From NCBI GenBank assembly GCA_013816485.1, contig JACDEI010000040.1, positions 1 through 47,932 of the forward strand: a stretch of 47,932 nucleotides of DNA. The letters run 5' to 3'. The stretch's first letter is position 1, and each line of letters begins with the position of its first letter. The DNA comes from Planctomycetota bacterium (GTDB lineage: Bacteria; Planctomycetota; UBA11346). Below are positions 46,906 to 47,932 of the stretch, one piece after another. The notes beneath the pieces were generated by a model that did not search any database, was not told the origin of the DNA, and was given only the letters and a program-made list of their open reading frames with translations. A program made the translations under genes and the position numbers.

Positions 46906-47102
46906 CGGCTGATGCTGCGAGCGTCGCGCGACGAGCTTCGCGCGACGAGCGGGCCGTCGGCCACGCGCTGCGAGCCGTCAGAGCCGGCGCCGAAATAAAA
47001 GGAACTGTTTGAAGATGATACTCGGGCCAGGAGCGCAGCGACCTCGTAGCGCGAAGCTCGTAGCGCGTAGGTCGCCGCGGGAGCGCAGCGACCTCGTCGC
47101 AG
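46906..47102. repeat. Intergenic hairpin and REP-like repeats
   Basis: No gene is visible. At 46922-46947 CGTCGCGCGA pairs perfectly with TCGCGCGACG over a 6-nt loop, 17 bp after the preceding stop; it may act as a terminator but has no T tract. Two copies of the GGAGCGCAGCGACCTCG unit (47030-47046 and 47074-47096) match those at the left end of the window (51-73, 98-120). Confidence 0.65.
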
Positions 47103-47783
47103 CTAACTCCCATACCGCACCCACTCGCCCTTCTCCAATACCTCATGCGGCAGGTAACGCGCCTTGTACTCCATCTTGGCGCACCCACGCACGAGGAACC
47201 CCAGGTACAGCCACGTCATGTGGTTCTGGCGGCAGTAGTCGATTTCGCTCAGCGCCATGAAGGTGCCTAATCCACGGTGCGGCTGATCGGGTTCGTAGTA
47301 GCAGTACACGCTCGATAGCGCGTCGTCGAAGCGATCGAGGACGCTCACCGCCAGCAGGCGTCCGGCAGCATCGCGGGCGTGCAGTTCGCCCCCGCCGATG
47401 CCGCCGTCCTCGGTGAGGAATGTGCCGCCGTCCTCATCCGTGGGTTTGCCGTGGATGACCGCTTGATAACGCCGGTAGAGATCCGCGCGTTCAGCGTCGA
47501 GTCCGCGTTCGTGCCAAGTCACGGTCAGGTCGTGGTTGCGTCGCAGGCAACGCCGCTGGTCCTCACGCGGGTTGAACGCCGCGATGTCGACGCGGATCGG
47601 CTGGCATGAATCACAGCCAGGACACACCGGCAGGTAGAGGTGGCTGCCCGAGCGACGGAAGCGGTGGTCCATCAGGATGCGGTAGGGGATATCCTCCGGC
47701 GGATTGGGCACCGGATGGAAGGCGTGGAACTCCCGCGCAGGCAGGTAGGGGCAGGCACCGCAGTGGTAGACGATGCCGCGCAT
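47103..47783 (-). CDS. bpt: Bpt-type aminoacyl-tRNA-protein transferase
   Basis: This 226-residue protein of the ATE family in its bacterial Bpt form transfers an amino acid (Leu in characterised Bpt) from tRNA to N-terminal Asp or Glu of proteins, feeding the N-degron pathway. Motifs in order: CGACPYLPAREF near the start, LYLPVCPGCDSCQPIRVD (Cys cluster), NHDLTVTW, YCYYEPDQPHRGLGTFMALSEI and WLYLGFLVRGCAKMEYKARYLP. The length is typical. Whether the donor is Leu- or Arg-tRNA cannot be decided by eye. The ATG at 47783 is followed upstream by a GGGGTCC repeat. Confidence 0.93.
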   Translation of the reverse strand: MRGIVYHCGACPYLPAREFHAFHPVPNPPEDIPYRILMDHRFRRSGSHLYLPVCPGCDSCQPIRVDIAAFNPREDQRRCLRRNHDLTVTWHERGLDAERADLYRRYQAVIHGKPTDEDGGTFLTEDGGIGGGELHARDAAGRLLAVSVLDRFDDALSSVYCYYEPDQPHRGLGTFMALSEIDYCRQNHMTWLYLGFLVRGCAKMEYKARYLPHEVLEKGEWVRYGS

Positions 47784-47787
47784 TCAT

Positions 47788-47807
47788 GGGGTCCGGGGTC
47801 CGGGGTC
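47788..47807. repeat. 7-bp tandem repeat GGGGTCC x2.9
   Basis: Two full copies and six bases of a third lie immediately upstream of the bpt start, in its presumed leader. It is the same heptamer as at 38530-38550. The remaining bases to the window end (47808-47932) show no gene that I can support. Confidence 0.85.
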
Positions 47808-47932
47808 AATGCCGTTCACTTTACCCACCCCGTTCCGTGCGTCCGAACGGCAGTTTGGAAACACGAGGAAATGATCGTCCCGGCCGCGGTTTATAGGCGT
47901 GTCGTCGCGCTTCGGTGATCATGGCGTCGATT

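Overview
The window is GC-rich and gene-dense. It looks like the chromosome of a Planctomycetota-like or other PVC-superphylum bacterium. The supporting signs are a receptor Ser/Thr kinase with an NHL-type propeller, enlarged prepilin-like proteins, a GntR-LacI hybrid regulator, and a MoxR ATPase beside a very large membrane coiled-coil protein and a secreted squalene-cyclase-repeat protein. No rRNA or tRNA gene, CRISPR array or phage was seen. The taxonomic call is an inference from gene content only.

Layout. 187-17154 (all minus strand): a transmembrane kinase, a SpoIIE/PP2C-like protein that has lost several expected metal ligands, a 2931-residue cyclic beta-glucan synthase (GT84/GH94, NdvB/Cgs type) and a fused FAD/Fe-S D-2-hydroxyacid dehydrogenase. 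17216-27397 (minus): two tandem paralogous operons, each with the order GspI/PilV-like, GspJ/PilW-like, GspK/PilX-like. The I-like subunits are about six times the usual length and one carries an extra carbohydrate-binding-like insert. A GntR-LacI regulator (27691) is divergent from the second operon, with a dyad between them. 28854-33631: a Nudix protein, threonine ammonia-lyase, an unknown Ala/Glu-tailed protein, a methyltransferase and a MoxR ATPase. 33871-40958 (plus): the 1201-residue coiled-coil membrane protein, a prenyltransferase-repeat protein, a tRNA-dihydrouridine synthase and YchF. 41012-41661 is an IS200/IS605-like HUH transposase element. 41725-46905 (plus): a protein with an excisionase-like C-terminal helix-turn-helix, a secreted beta-sandwich-type protein, a divergent SNF-family transporter and a two-TM protein. 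The window ends with a Bpt-type aminoacyl-tRNA-protein transferase.

The most notable structures are: (1) the transposase element, bounded by nested hairpins in mirror order, together with a 192-bp copy of both its ends without the transposase at 31035-31226, which is an apparent non-autonomous derivative; (2) the duplicated giant I-J-K pseudopilin operons, which have no secretion ATPase, secretin or prepilin peptidase nearby; (3) recurrent 7-bp tandem repeats, one inside the start of the dihydrouridine synthase gene; and (4) a hairpin covering the ribosome-binding site of ychF.
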